Shown here: positions 33,972 through 42,567 of the stretch, piece after piece
Numbering within the stretch: the stretch's first letter is position 1
Layout: every line of letters starts with the position of its first letter
Assembly (NCBI GenBank): GCA_963797265.1
Contig: CAWCOY010000005.1
Location: 1 to 64,000, forward strand
Direction: 5' to 3'
Length of the DNA: 64,000 nucleotides
From: DASUPK01 sp963797265
GTDB taxonomy: Bacteria > Actinomycetota > Thermoleophilia > Solirubrobacterales > 70-9
The notes under the pieces: model-generated
Told to the model about the DNA's origin: nothing
What the model saw: the letters and a program-made list of their open reading frames with translations, nothing else
Database searches by the model: none
Program-made: the position numbers and the translations under genes

Positions 33972-35012
33972 ATGATGCGCCTGATCCCGCTCTTGGCCCT
34001 CCTCCTGCTCGCCCTCGGAGGTGCCTCCGCGGCACACGCGGCGCCCCGGGGGTTCTATGGAGTGATCCCAGCGGACGACCCGAGCCCCAACGAGGTCAAT
34101 CGGATGGGTGCCGCCCGCCTGGGCACGCTGCGCATCAACTTCTACTGGGGGGCGGTTCAGCCCACGGGCGGAGCTCCCTACGACTGGAGCCACTACGACC
34201 AGATCGTCGGCGCCGCGGCAGAGAACGGGATCCGGGTGCTGCCGACGGTCTACGGCTCGCCGCCATGGGTGGCACGGCGCCCCAACCTGCCCCCTGGGAG
34301 GAGTCACTGGGCCGACTTCCGGCACTTCGTCGCGGCCGCCGCCCGGCGATACGGCCACCAAGGGATCTTCTGGCAGCAGCACCCGACATTGCCGCGGCTG
34401 GCGGTGGTCTGGTGGCAGCTCTGGAACGAGGTCAACTCGCCGAGCTTCTGGTACCACAAGCCGAACCCGAAGCAGTACGTCCGGCTGCTGAAGAAGTTCC
34501 ACGCCGGCATCAAGAGCGGCGACCGGCGCGCGAGGATCGTCCTCGCCGGGCTCTTCCCCACTCCGCGCCTCAGGCACGGGATTGACGGCGATCGCTTCCT
34601 GCGCGGCATCTACAGGAACCGGGCCAAGCGGCTCTTCGACGCGGCGGCGCTGCATCCGTACTCGACCACGCCGAAGCAGGCCCTCGCCCGCGCCAGGGAC
34701 ATGCGGCGGACCATGGCCGACTACAAGGACAGGAAGGCCAAGCTCTGGCTCACCGAGGTCGGCTGGGCCACCGGGGGCAGCCCAAACACCGCGCTGACGG
34801 TTTCGCGGCGGCGCCAGGCGAAGTATTTGCGCCAGACCTACAAGCTGATGGCCAAGAACCGCAAGCGCCTCAAGATCCCCGGCGTGATCTGGTACTCGTG
34901 GCGAGACATCAACGGCGGCATCTGGTTCCAGCACACGGGCTTGTTCACCTCGAGCCTCGAGCCGAAGCCGGCCTGGCACGCGTTCACCTCGCTGACCGGC
35001 GGGGTCCCCTAG
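33972..35012 (+). CDS. Secreted clan-A (GH5/GH39-like) glycoside hydrolase
   Basis: This 346-residue protein has a signal peptide (MMRLIPLLALLLLALGGASAAHA) and a TIM-barrel pattern. WWQLWNEVN carries the acid/base Glu (residue 153) and LWLTEVGWA the nucleophile Glu (residue 262), the hallmark of clan GH-A retaining enzymes. LHPYS, WYSWRD and the closing GLFTSSLEPKPAW are typical of the GH39-like proteins of soil actinobacteria. The substrate is not predictable; plant or microbial polysaccharide is likely. I chose ATG 33972 because the longer frame would put charged sequence before the signal peptide. Confidence 0.85.
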   Translation: MMRLIPLLALLLLALGGASAAHAAPRGFYGVIPADDPSPNEVNRMGAARLGTLRINFYWGAVQPTGGAPYDWSHYDQIVGAAAENGIRVLPTVYGSPPWVARRPNLPPGRSHWADFRHFVAAAARRYGHQGIFWQQHPTLPRLAVVWWQLWNEVNSPSFWYHKPNPKQYVRLLKKFHAGIKSGDRRARIVLAGLFPTPRLRHGIDGDRFLRGIYRNRAKRLFDAAALHPYSTTPKQALARARDMRRTMADYKDRKAKLWLTEVGWATGGSPNTALTVSRRRQAKYLRQTYKLMAKNRKRLKIPGVIWYSWRDINGGIWFQHTGLFTSSLEPKPAWHAFTSLTGGVP

Positions 35013-35188
35013 CCTGCGGCACGCTGCTTCCGACAGGGACGGACGGAGGTCCTTCGGCGCGAGTGGGGGCGCCGGCGATCTCGATCCAAGCTGAGGTGCT
35101 TGCGGGCGAGTTCTGTTCGCTCGCTGACAGGCGTGGGCGTGGACTGCGCAGCGAAACGGACTGTCGCCGGTTTGTAGAGAAGCTCACG

Positions 35189-35581
35189 ATGCTCCGTCTC
35201 TCGGACACTGAGTCGCATACCACCCCACCGACGGCGGTCTCGGGGGGCGTCATGGATGGCGTGGCTCTCCCCGTCTGCACCATCGCCGTTCGGCGCTATC
35301 GGCGCTGGAGCGCGGTGATGCTGCGGGGAGAGCTCGACCGCCCGTCGGCCGAGGAGGTCGCCCTTGTGGTCGACGCGGAGCTCGAGCAGGGGAGGTCCGT
35401 GACTCTCGAGCTGGTGGGGCTTGAGGGCTGCGACACGGACGCCTTGTTCGCACTGGCCGACCTGGCCCGCCGAAGCGAGCCGTGTCCCGGGTCAGAACGG
35501 ATGGAGGTACGTGGAGCGCGAGGTGAGGTAGCCCGCTTGATACGACAGGTCGGTCTCGGCGATCTGCTCACGAGCGGCTGA
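35189..35581 (+). CDS. STAS-domain protein (anti-sigma factor antagonist-like)
   Basis: This 130-residue protein has a STAS-like pattern: WSAVMLRGELDRPSAEEVALVVDAEL (beta1-alpha1), SVTLELVGLEGCDTDALFALADLARR (beta and alpha2) and VRGARGEVARLIRQVGLGDLL. The usual phosphorylatable Ser/Thr in the D[S/T]SG-type motif is replaced here by GCDTDAL, where Thr might serve. Such proteins regulate anti-sigma factors or act as small switch modules. The frame is open further upstream, but the ATG at 35189 suits domain length. No kinase partner is adjacent. Confidence 0.7.
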   Translation: MLRLSDTESHTTPPTAVSGGVMDGVALPVCTIAVRRYRRWSAVMLRGELDRPSAEEVALVVDAELEQGRSVTLELVGLEGCDTDALFALADLARRSEPCPGSERMEVRGARGEVARLIRQVGLGDLLTSG

Positions 35582-35627
35582 GACGCCGGAAGCTGTCGCG
35601 GCGAGAATGGTGGCGGCCGCGGCGGGA

Positions 35628-36338
35628 TCAGCCCCGCACAGCGGCTTTGATCAAGGTGGCTGAGTAGAGCAGCCGGGTCCCGTGATAGCTACAGCCATAC
35701 GTCCTGACGCTCCGTAGCCGCTGATGCGCGGAGCCGGCCGCGATGTTGGCTTGGAGTGCGGCGGTTGTGCAACCACCGCGCCGGCGAGTCGGGGTACGGC
35801 TGGCGAGCCAGCGGTTGCGCTTTGACCCCTCGCTGGCGAACGCGGGGGCCCAGGTCGGGATGGTGAGGGCGATGATCTGACCGCGCCCCACCTTGAGAGG
35901 CCGCGCAAGCGCGTACTCGACAGTGCTCCCAAACCGTGGTCGGAGCCGCTCAACCGGGCTCTCGCGAAGCAGCACGTATCGAACGCGCCGGCGCCGAGAA
36001 CGCTTGTCGCGGACCCTCTTCAGAATCGAGAGCCTCGCTTTCGACTCGCCGAACGTGCGGTTGAAGCCCTTGATGTCCCTACGACGGGGCATGCCGAGGT
36101 CGATCGACCAGGAGACGATCCTGCCGCGGGCCGGGGTTCGGAACAGGCTTCGGGGCGTGCCCACGGACGTCTGGAACGCCGTCACCCTCGCCTCGACCAG
36201 GCACTCCGTGGGGCAGCTCGGCTGGGCGGAGCCGACGGTCCCAAGCACCCTGGCTGCGGCGGCAGAGGGCGACGCGAGCGAGGCCGCGGCGAGAATCACC
36301 GTCAGGCCGATCGGTGCGGTTGCCGGGCGAAAAGCCAT
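35628..36338 (-). CDS. Secreted protein of unknown function
   Basis: This 236-residue protein has a signal peptide (MAFRPATAPIGLTVILAAASLASPSAAAA). Its mature part begins CPTECLVEARVTAFQTSVG and contains arginine-rich stretches and four further Cys, suggesting an extracellular disulfide-bonded beta fold (LTIPTWAPAF, WLASRTPTRRRGGCTT). Similar proteins of unknown role are frequent in Solirubrobacterales as I recall. It lies 57 bp downstream of the Crp-family gene on the same strand, and a 14-bp palindrome (36395-36408) lies in front of it, so it may be a direct target of that regulator. Confidence 0.7.
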   Translation of the reverse strand: MAFRPATAPIGLTVILAAASLASPSAAAARVLGTVGSAQPSCPTECLVEARVTAFQTSVGTPRSLFRTPARGRIVSWSIDLGMPRRRDIKGFNRTFGESKARLSILKRVRDKRSRRRRVRYVLLRESPVERLRPRFGSTVEYALARPLKVGRGQIIALTIPTWAPAFASEGSKRNRWLASRTPTRRRGGCTTAALQANIAAGSAHQRLRSVRTYGCSYHGTRLLYSATLIKAAVRG

Positions 36339-36394
36339 CGTTGCCCCGGTCAACAAGCCGCCGCGGCCCATAGCTTGGCCGCCGGCCCGAACTT

Positions 36395-36408
36395 GTCAGG
36401 CGCCTGAC
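36395..36408. promoter_or_regulatory. Palindromic operator candidate GTCAGGCGCCTGAC (site 1)
   Basis: This is a perfect 14-bp palindrome within CTTGTCAGGCGCCTGACGA. It overlaps the stop codon of the Crp-family gene and lies 57 bp upstream of the secreted-protein start. A near copy lies upstream of the Crp-family gene itself. Twofold symmetry and 14-bp core suit a Crp/Fnr-type dimer. Confidence 0.55.
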
Positions 36409-37112
36409 GAGGGGGGGTCGCCTCGGAGGAGCCAGCCTTCGGCGACGCGCTCGATCTTCCCTTCATCTTCCAGGTCCGTAAGGGCCGTGGTGACCGAGGG
36501 GCGCCGTGAGCCGACCAGATCGGCGATCACCTCGTGGGTGAGTCCGAATGGGACAAGCGTGCCCGCCGAGGTCACCCTCCCCCAGTTCCCGGCCAGGTGC
36601 CAGAGCAGCAGAAGCACTCTGCTATCGACCCCGCGCATGTTCGTGATCGCATTCAGCACCGCGAGCCAGCGCGAGCGGCGGACGACGCGGTGCAGGATCT
36701 CTGCGCTCATGTTCGGCCAGCGCGCCGCGAGCAACTGCCAGCGGTTATCGAGTTCGACACAGGCGGTGGGCTGGAGGATCGTCCAGCTGATCGTGGAGGG
36801 AACCGGGTCGAGGGCGGTGTCGTCGTCCCAGGGACGGAGGATGTCGCCCCCGCCCAGGATCTCTCGCGACTGCGTGCCGGCGATCCACAGATTTCTGGTC
36901 AGCAGCCCCTCGAGCACAAGGATGCCGAGGCCGCTCGGGTCGGCCAGACCCTCCGGGTTCCAGGGGCCCGGAGCAATGGAGATCAGCTCCTCCTGCAGCC
37001 CTTCGCGAGCCGCGTCTCGGCTCGAGGCGGGCACGGCCTCGAGCAGTCCGGGGTCCGCTTCCAGCACACGGACCCTCTCACCCTCTACCTGTTCGATGAT
37101 CGCTCCGCTCAC
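36396..37112 (-). CDS. Crp/Fnr-family transcriptional regulator
   Basis: This 238-residue protein has a cyclic-nucleotide-type beta-roll (GLGILVLEGLLTRNLWIAGTQSREILGGGDILRPW), a dimerisation helix and a C-terminal winged helix (LTHEVIADLVGSRRPSVTTALTDLEDEGKI). The roll lacks the RxE-type cAMP phosphate-binding pattern and has no Fnr cysteines, so the ligand is unknown. GTG 37112 with GGTGGA upstream is the best start. A palindromic site overlaps its stop, and a diverged copy lies about 90 bp upstream of its start, suggesting autoregulation and control of the next gene. Confidence 0.85.
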   Translation of the reverse strand: MSGAIIEQVEGERVRVLEADPGLLEAVPASSRDAAREGLQEELISIAPGPWNPEGLADPSGLGILVLEGLLTRNLWIAGTQSREILGGGDILRPWDDDTALDPVPSTISWTILQPTACVELDNRWQLLAARWPNMSAEILHRVVRRSRWLAVLNAITNMRGVDSRVLLLLWHLAGNWGRVTSAGTLVPFGLTHEVIADLVGSRRPSVTTALTDLEDEGKIERVAEGWLLRGDPPSSGA

Positions 37113-37421
37113 GTGATTTCCACCGGATTCCGGCCTCTCCCTTGCAACACGCGATCCGGCCCGGGGGCGCGGTGGCGTTCGAAGACGCCGGACCGCGCCG
37201 GCTTGTCCGCCGCCTGACAAAGGGGCTGCTGGCGAACGCGACCTTCGGGCCCGAGCCGGTTTCTGCGCGCGAAAGACCTAGCTGAACCGTCGGCCTCCGC
37301 GCCGGCAGCCGGGGGACCCGCGTCCCTGGGGCGAACCGCCGTCCGCGACGGCGAAACGCGACTCCCTTCGCGTGAGCCCGACAGCTAACCCCGGAAGCGC
37401 GACAAGGAGAGAGGTCGACGA
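37113..37421. promoter_or_regulatory. Divergent intergenic region with second operator-like site (37201-37222)
   Basis: GCTTGTCCGCCGCCTGACAAAG at 37201-37222 matches the palindrome at 36393-36411 at most positions. It lies about 90 bp upstream of the Crp-family start and about 200 bp upstream of the divergent RlpA-type gene. Nothing else is recognised in this 309-bp gap apart from the ribosome binding site AAGGAGAGAGG of the RlpA-type gene. Confidence 0.5.
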
Positions 37422-38036
37422 ATGAGAGCTCGATACCTGGGTGGGGCGGCAATCGCCTGTGCCCTGCTGATGGCGGCCGCCTGCTTCTGCGTGGAGCGCC
37501 CGGCCGACCGGGCCAGGGCCGCCGGCGACTCCTACTACCGCCTGCCCTTCGGAACCAGGTTGCTGCGGCTGGGTGATCGTGGCGCCGACGTCAAGACGCT
37601 GAATTGGGCGCTGCGCTCCGAAGCTCTGAATGCCCCCTACCTGGACAGCTTCGACCGGGACACCGACGCTGCCGTGCGGACGCTGCAACGCTCGACGGGC
37701 CTGGCGAGCGACGGCGTGGTGGGCCGGCTCACGATGAAGGCGATCGCGGCGCGGATGCCGCGTCTTCGGTCAACGTGGTACGGGCCCGGGCTGTGGGGAC
37801 GACGGACCGCCTGCGGTGTGTCGCTCAAGCCGCGAACGATCGGCATCGCGCATCGGAAGCTTCCCTGCGGGGCCCGAGTAACCCTCGCCTACCGGGGCCG
37901 CTGGCGGCGAGCAAGGGTGATCGATCGCGGCCCCTATCGCAAGGGCTACGGGCTGGACCTGACGCGCCGACTTGCCCGCAAGCTCGGCGTGATCGACATG
38001 GGATCGGCGGCGGTGAAGGTCGGGGTGGCTCGGTGA
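37422..38036 (+). CDS. Secreted peptidoglycan-binding and RlpA-like double-psi beta-barrel protein
   Basis: This 204-residue exported protein has an N-terminal signal or lipoprotein-like segment (GGAAIACALLMAAACFC). A PG_binding_1 domain follows (LRLGDRGADVKTLNWALRS ... LQRSTGLASDGVVGRLTMKAI), then a DPBB/RlpA-like domain (STWYGPGLWGRRTACG ... LPCGARVTLAYRGR ... VIDRGPYRKGYGLDLTRRLARKLG). RlpA-type domains bind or cleave denuded glycan strands, but catalysis cannot be assumed. It has a strong AAGGAGAGAGG ribosome binding site. Its stop overlaps the next gene (TGATG), making a three-gene wall operon. Confidence 0.88.
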   Translation: MRARYLGGAAIACALLMAAACFCVERPADRARAAGDSYYRLPFGTRLLRLGDRGADVKTLNWALRSEALNAPYLDSFDRDTDAAVRTLQRSTGLASDGVVGRLTMKAIAARMPRLRSTWYGPGLWGRRTACGVSLKPRTIGIAHRKLPCGARVTLAYRGRWRRARVIDRGPYRKGYGLDLTRRLARKLGVIDMGSAAVKVGVAR

Positions 38037-38815
38037 TGCTGTCGACGGTACGAACGCCATGGCTCCCCACCGTGCTGGCGTCGGCCGCCCTGGCCGCCTG
38101 CCTCGCGGCACCGCTCCAGGCTTCGGCGTGGGAGCTCGGGCAGCGCTCGCTGCGGCCACACACGAGTGGCAAGGACGTCCGGGCGCTGCAGCGCGACCTC
38201 ACCAGATTGAAAGAGCCGACCGCCGCGGACGGGATCTACGGCAGGGCCACCTGGAAGAGCGTGCGCGGACTGGAGGGCCGCCGTAACTGGCATGTGGATG
38301 GCAGGGTCGGACGCGGTCAGGCCAGGCGGATCAGGGGGATCGTCAACCGACAGCGAACCCGCAAGGAGACGCGGATCAGAGCCGTCGCGGGCGACTACCG
38401 GTTCCCGGTCGGCGACCCGCATGACTTCGGCGGCGAGGAGGCCCGCTTTGGTGCGCCGCGCTCGGGCCATCGCCACCAGGGTCAGGACATCTTCGCCCCC
38501 TGCGGCACCCGCCTGTTTGCTGCCCAGGCGGGAACGGTGAAGGTGCGCGCCTACCAGGCGAGCGGCGCCGGCTACTACCTCGTGATTGATGGGAGTGACG
38601 GCACCGACACCGTCTACATGCACATGAAGAAGCGCTCGTGGGCGCCGGTGGGGACGCCGCTGTACGCCGGACAGCAGGTAGGTCGCGTGGGCCAGAGCGG
38701 CAACGCCTCCGGCTGCCACCTGCATTTCGAGCATTGGACGGCTCCTGGCTGGTACGGCGGCGGCCAGCCGTATGACCCGCTACCTGAGCTGCTCGCCTGG
38801 GACAGCTACTCGTGA
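38036..38815 (+). CDS. Secreted M23-family metallopeptidase with peptidoglycan-binding domain
   Basis: This 259-residue protein has a signal peptide (LPTVLASAALAACLAAPLQASA) and a PG_binding_1 repeat (GKDVRALQRDLTRLKEPTAADGIYG). The M23/LytM domain carries zinc ligands in RSGHRHQGQDIFAPCGT (H...D), the catalytic TVYMHMKK, and GCHLHFEHW (HxH). M23 enzymes cut peptide cross-links in peptidoglycan. A GTG at 38033 is an alternative start. Its final codons overlap the next gene by 4 nt (GTGA). Confidence 0.92.
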   Translation: MLSTVRTPWLPTVLASAALAACLAAPLQASAWELGQRSLRPHTSGKDVRALQRDLTRLKEPTAADGIYGRATWKSVRGLEGRRNWHVDGRVGRGQARRIRGIVNRQRTRKETRIRAVAGDYRFPVGDPHDFGGEEARFGAPRSGHRHQGQDIFAPCGTRLFAAQAGTVKVRAYQASGAGYYLVIDGSDGTDTVYMHMKKRSWAPVGTPLYAGQQVGRVGQSGNASGCHLHFEHWTAPGWYGGGQPYDPLPELLAWDSYS

Positions 38816-39861
38816 GGCACCGGGGGATCCCCGTCGTCCTGGTCGTGCTCGGGTTCACCCTGCTCGGCACTGCCGCGCACGCGAGCGTGGCGGCGGCCGC
38901 ATGCCCGCCCCTGCCGAGGGGGCTCAGTCCGGGGGGCGCGGCCCCCGAACGGTTCACGATGCTGGTCCGAGTGAACAAGGTGCAGAACGCCAGCGCCTAC
39001 GCGAGCCACGACGCGGCGGCAGGCGGGCTGGCGGACAGAATCCGCCCACAGGACGTCTTCGTCATAAACACTCGTTACCCGGGTTCGACCCCGGCCGACT
39101 GGTCGAAGATCGCCGGCATCCTCCGGGCGAGCTTCCCCTGCAACCGGATCGCCTCGCTGAACGGCCTGGGCGTTGATCCCGCCGCACCCGGTTATGCCTA
39201 CGCTCTCAGCGGCGACCCACGGGTCTGGGCGCTGCTCACGGACTGGGAGCGGCTCGACTGGGCGGCGGCGCGGTTCTCGAATCCGTACCTGGCGCCCTGG
39301 AGCGGTAGGTTCCCGCGGGTCTTGAAGCGAGCGCGGCGCTGGATCGGCCGGCTCACCGGTGCGGCGCCGAGGGCCGGCCTGGTGCCGACGCTGCATCGCA
39401 AGTGGCACTACGGCGTGCTGGCGCGGAACGTGAGCGGGCCGCACCGCCGGATCGCGCCCGGCAGGCGCGGCCTGCAGAGCGTGCAGACCCAGGCCGTCTG
39501 CGCGGGCGCCGGCGGCCGCGGCATGAAGGTGACCGTGGGAGGGCTGCTACAGCAGTACAAGCACGCCAACTTCAAGCGGATCAGGGCCGGACGCTCGAAG
39601 CGCCCGCGGTTCCGGTACCGCCTCAAGAAGTGGAAGATCCACCCCACGAACCTGGGCATCGAGGTCTCGTTCACGTACCGGCCCGAGCCCTGGTCCAGCA
39701 TGGCGCTGCTGCGCACCTCGCCGCAGCGGGCTTCGAAATGCACCCGCGCCGCTCTCAAGCGTGGGGCGGGCGCCATCCTCTACTGGGCCTCGCCGGACTC
39801 GATGCGAGCTCTCCTCTCGATCCCGCGCATCTGTGCGCTGCGACCATCGCCCGCGTGCTGA
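38812..39861 (+). CDS. Secreted protein of unknown function, third gene of wall operon
   Basis: This 349-residue protein has a signal peptide (GIPVVLVVLGFTLLGTAAHASVAAA) and no domain I recognise. Aromatic and acidic motifs (FVINTRYPGSTPADWSKI, LTDWERLDWAAARFSNPYLAPW, GLVPTLHRKWHYGVL, GAILYWASPDSM) repeat in a way that could fit a TIM-barrel of glycosidase type, but catalytic residues cannot be assigned. The GTG start overlaps the M23 gene stop (GTGA), so it is translated with the wall enzymes and probably acts at the cell wall. Confidence 0.75.
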   Translation: MRHRGIPVVLVVLGFTLLGTAAHASVAAAACPPLPRGLSPGGAAPERFTMLVRVNKVQNASAYASHDAAAGGLADRIRPQDVFVINTRYPGSTPADWSKIAGILRASFPCNRIASLNGLGVDPAAPGYAYALSGDPRVWALLTDWERLDWAAARFSNPYLAPWSGRFPRVLKRARRWIGRLTGAAPRAGLVPTLHRKWHYGVLARNVSGPHRRIAPGRRGLQSVQTQAVCAGAGGRGMKVTVGGLLQQYKHANFKRIRAGRSKRPRFRYRLKKWKIHPTNLGIEVSFTYRPEPWSSMALLRTSPQRASKCTRAALKRGAGAILYWASPDSMRALLSIPRICALRPSPAC

Positions 39862-39966
39862 TGCCCGCCTCGTCCGATCGCTGACACGCAGAGACGCTGC
39901 CGCGAGTCCCGGGCCGCGATCCCTGGTTGACCCCTGTGTACGTCAAACCAAGCCAGAGGAGGGACA

Positions 39967-40413
39967 ATGTCTCGCATACGGAGACTTCTGCCTCGCCCGG
40001 CCCTGGTCGTCGCGATCATGGCCCTGGTACTCGCGACAGCAGGGACGGCCTTCGCGATCGGCGAGTTCGGCGTGGGCAAGCTCAGGGAGGGCGCGCGCCA
40101 AAAGGTCGTCGGCGTCGGCAAGCTCGTTCACGTCAGCCAGACGACCGATATACCCATAGCGACGGCTGAGCAGCCAACGACGATGGTGAAGGTGACCTGC
40201 CCGGGCGCCCCCATCGGGAACCTCCAGCCGATCTCCGGCGGTGTCAAGCTCGAGGTCAAGGATCCCGAGTTCCGCGTGCTGGACTCGCATGCGATTGCCG
40301 GCGGCTGGACGGCGACCATCTACAACAACACGACCGAGAAGCACACTGCGCAGCTCATCCTCTCCTGTGCCAGGTCGCTCGCCGTGAGCGGATCCGCGCT
40401 GCCTACCTCTTAG
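39967..40413 (+). CDS. Small secreted protein, unknown function
   Basis: This 148-residue protein has a strong AGGAGGGA ribosome binding site and a signal peptide (ALVVAIMALVLATAGTAFA). The mature part is beta-rich with two Cys (VTCPGA, LSCARS), reading like a short Ig-type or jelly-roll surface protein common in Solirubrobacterales. No function can be assigned. A stem-loop follows at 40445-40475. Confidence 0.75.
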   Translation: MSRIRRLLPRPALVVAIMALVLATAGTAFAIGEFGVGKLREGARQKVVGVGKLVHVSQTTDIPIATAEQPTTMVKVTCPGAPIGNLQPISGGVKLEVKDPEFRVLDSHAIAGGWTATIYNNTTEKHTAQLILSCARSLAVSGSALPTS

Positions 40414-40778
40414 TGCGGCTCCGCGGAGAACGTTGGCCCGGCGAGAAAGGGGTCGGCCTCTGGCTGGCCCCTTTCGCTTGCAGTGGGCCGAGCCTTTCCT
40501 CGCCGGCCTGCGAGGGGGGCGCAAATTCGCTCGCTTTCGGCTGGGCGAGGGTGACCGACAGAAAGATTGCCAGCGCAAGAACTACAAGAACAAAGATGCG
40601 GATTCGCGATCTGGCGACCTGAGACATCCGTGCAGTAACAGCACAGAACCCGCCCGCAGTTACCGGCTCTGTAAGCAACCTGACACCTAGCTGCAGGGGG
40701 ACGCAGCCACGCAGGCGGCGTGGTGTTCCCGTCATAGGCGACGAAATGACAACAGCGGATTCAAGGGATGGAAAACAC
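40414..40778. other. Intergenic region between two small secreted-protein genes
   Basis: It contains the terminator-like hairpin at 40445-40475 and nothing else that I recognise; the last 100 bp should hold the promoter of the next gene. Confidence 0.5.
40445..40475 (+). terminator. Terminator-like stem-loop after 39967-40413
   Basis: GAAAGGGG pairs with CCCCTTTC across a 15-nt region that contains further short pairing (GGCC/GGCTGG side). It lies 32 bp past the stop codon. No long T-run follows, as is common in actinobacteria. Confidence 0.6.
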
Positions 40779-41522
40779 ATGAGTAATCGCAAGTATCTGA
40801 TCGGCGCCCTGGTGGGCCTGATCGGGGCACTGGCCGTGTCGGGTGTCGCTAATGCGGCCCCCCTGGGCCAGACGCTGCAGACGACGCTGGCACCGGCGAA
40901 GCAGGACAAGAAGATCTTCGGCGGCGTCTCGCTGCACAACGTGATCAGCACGACGATCGACAACCCGGCCACGACCCAATCGCCGCGGCAGACCGTGTTC
41001 ACGATCGACCCGAACGTGAGGTTCAAGAACGGCAAGATCCCGGCCTGCCCGCTGAGCGCAATCCAGGGCAAGTTCACCGCCCAGGCGCAGGCGGCCTGCC
41101 CGCAGAGCATCACGGGCGGCGGCAGCGTCGAGGTGAACAACGGCGCGGTGAAGGGCACCGTCACGTTCTTCAGCGGCGGCCCGTCGACGATCTATGTCCA
41201 GACGGACATCGGTCCCGGTGCGACGTCCCTCACAATCATCGGAACGATCAGCCGCCGGACGCTGACCTTCAGCAACATCCCGAACACTCCGGGCCTCGTC
41301 CTGACCAAGTTCGACACCACGTTCAACAAGCGCAAGACGGGCAAGATGAAGGTCAAGGTCAAGGGCAAGAAGAGGAAGGTGCCGACCTTCTACGTCATGG
41401 CCCGGTGCAAGAAGAAGAGGTGGGCGACCAGCGAGTCGACCAACTTCTACAGCGGCGAGACGTTCAGCGCTTCGTCCAGTCAGAAGTGCAAGGCAAAAGG
41501 CAAGAAGAAGAAGAAGAAGTAG
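40779..41522 (+). CDS. Secreted protein with lysine-rich tail, unknown function
   Basis: This 247-residue protein has a signal peptide (KYLIGALVGLIGALAVSGVANA) and a beta-rich mature domain with Cys pairs (ACPLSAIQGKF, AACPQSI, ARCKKK). The C-terminal tail ends in a run of lysines (KAKGKKKKKK). I recall many secreted proteins of this layout in Solirubrobacterales, with no known role; the basic tail could bind wall polymers. I chose ATG 40779 for the signal peptide. Confidence 0.75.
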   Translation: MSNRKYLIGALVGLIGALAVSGVANAAPLGQTLQTTLAPAKQDKKIFGGVSLHNVISTTIDNPATTQSPRQTVFTIDPNVRFKNGKIPACPLSAIQGKFTAQAQAACPQSITGGGSVEVNNGAVKGTVTFFSGGPSTIYVQTDIGPGATSLTIIGTISRRTLTFSNIPNTPGLVLTKFDTTFNKRKTGKMKVKVKGKKRKVPTFYVMARCKKKRWATSESTNFYSGETFSASSSQKCKAKGKKKKKK

Positions 41523-41552
41523 TAGTTACGCAGAGACACTCCTTTCCGTGAC

Positions 41553-41578
41553 AGAGGGCGGCCGAGAGGTCGCCCTCT
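41553..41578 (+). terminator. Terminator-like stem-loop
   Basis: AGAGGGCG pairs with CGCCCTCT around GCCGAGAGGT, in which GCC and GGT also nearly pair. It is 31 bp after the stop of the lysine-tailed secreted protein and before the next operon. Confidence 0.6.
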
Positions 41579-41641
41579 TCGCGTCGCGAATTGGTATGCC
41601 AGCTCCTCTGGGACTGATTCCCCGACTAGGGTGCTGTGCCC

Positions 41642-42067
41642 ATGGCGGCATCGCCACAGAGCTATCGCGCGCATCTGAAGTCGGCCGTCGCCACCAGCGC
41701 TGCTCCCTACGGCTACACGTTGACGGTCTGGACATCGGGCGCCGTGACCACCCACGCGCGTGGGGTACCGACGGCGGGGGACGCGCTCCTGTTGCTCGCA
41801 GGGGCCGTTCTCGGGTTTGCGGTGACTGCGGCTATCGCCTACGGTCGTCCCAGCGAGGTGCTGGCATCGGGCGAGCACGAGACGGTGCGCCTATGGGGAG
41901 GTTTCCATCTCGTCTCAGTGGGACTGGCGATCGGCGCGACCGCGCTGGTGACGGACATCATCACAAGCCCGGTCACATGGCTCGCCGTTGGCTTTGTCGC
42001 GACGCTGGTCTACCTCGTCGTCATCGCTGCACAGTTCACCCTCGCGGACGTCCGCGCCCGCGAGTGA
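41642..42067 (+). CDS. Small integral membrane protein, unknown
   Basis: This 141-residue protein has four predicted membrane helices (TLTVWTSGAVTTHARG lead-in, then GDALLLLAGAVLGFAVTAAIAYG, GGFHLVSVGLAIGATALVTDII, VTWLAVGFVATLVYLVVIAAQF). No family is recognised. It ends 9 bp before the universal stress protein gene, so the two are probably co-transcribed. GTG 41636 is an alternative start. Confidence 0.7.
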   Translation: MAASPQSYRAHLKSAVATSAAPYGYTLTVWTSGAVTTHARGVPTAGDALLLLAGAVLGFAVTAAIAYGRPSEVLASGEHETVRLWGGFHLVSVGLAIGATALVTDIITSPVTWLAVGFVATLVYLVVIAAQFTLADVRARE

Positions 42068-42075
42068 GGACTCGC

Positions 42076-42510
42076 ATGCGCCGAGCTTCTTCCAGCCCGA
42101 TCCTGATCGCCTACGACGGCTCCGATCACGCCAGAGCGGCGATCGAGCAGGGGGCTGCGCAGCTGCGAATCCCACGGGCCGCGATCGTTCTCTCCGTCTT
42201 CGAGCCGCTGGCCGCTATCCCATTCTGGGGAGCTCCATACGGCAGGGTGCCCAATGAAATCGTCGAGGAAGCCGGGCAGGAGGCACAGCGCGTCGCTGCC
42301 GAGGGCGCAGCGCTTGCGAACGACGCCGGCTTCGATGCGGAATCGGCTGTGGTCGAGGGAAGTCCGGTCTGGGAGAGGATCGTGGCCGTCGCCACGGAAC
42401 GAGCCGCCGGGATAATCGTGATGGGCTCTCACGGACGAAGAGGGGTGACCTATGTGGCGCTGGGAAGCGTCGCGACCGCCGTCGCCCACCACGCCGCCGT
42501 GCCAGTTTGA
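42076..42510 (+). CDS. Universal stress protein (UspA family)
   Basis: This 144-residue protein has the Usp fold: SPILIAYDGSDHARAAIEQGAAQL at the start and the ATP-binding signature GSHGRRGVTYVALGSVA (G-x2-G-x9-G-S) near the end. ATP-binding Usp proteins support survival under energy or oxygen limitation. It follows the membrane protein closely. An in-frame extension upstream is not protein-like, so ATG 42076 was chosen. Confidence 0.92.
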   Translation: MRRASSSPILIAYDGSDHARAAIEQGAAQLRIPRAAIVLSVFEPLAAIPFWGAPYGRVPNEIVEEAGQEAQRVAAEGAALANDAGFDAESAVVEGSPVWERIVAVATERAAGIIVMGSHGRRGVTYVALGSVATAVAHHAAVPV

Positions 42511-42567
42511 TCTGCCGCGCTGTCAGCGAGTAGGGCGGCCAGGACTAACTAGCCTCCGAGGGACGAG

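Noticed and set aside
40403..41164. 253-codon minus-strand frame
   Set aside because: It is antisense to the lysine-tailed secreted protein, which has a signal peptide and the better coding pattern.
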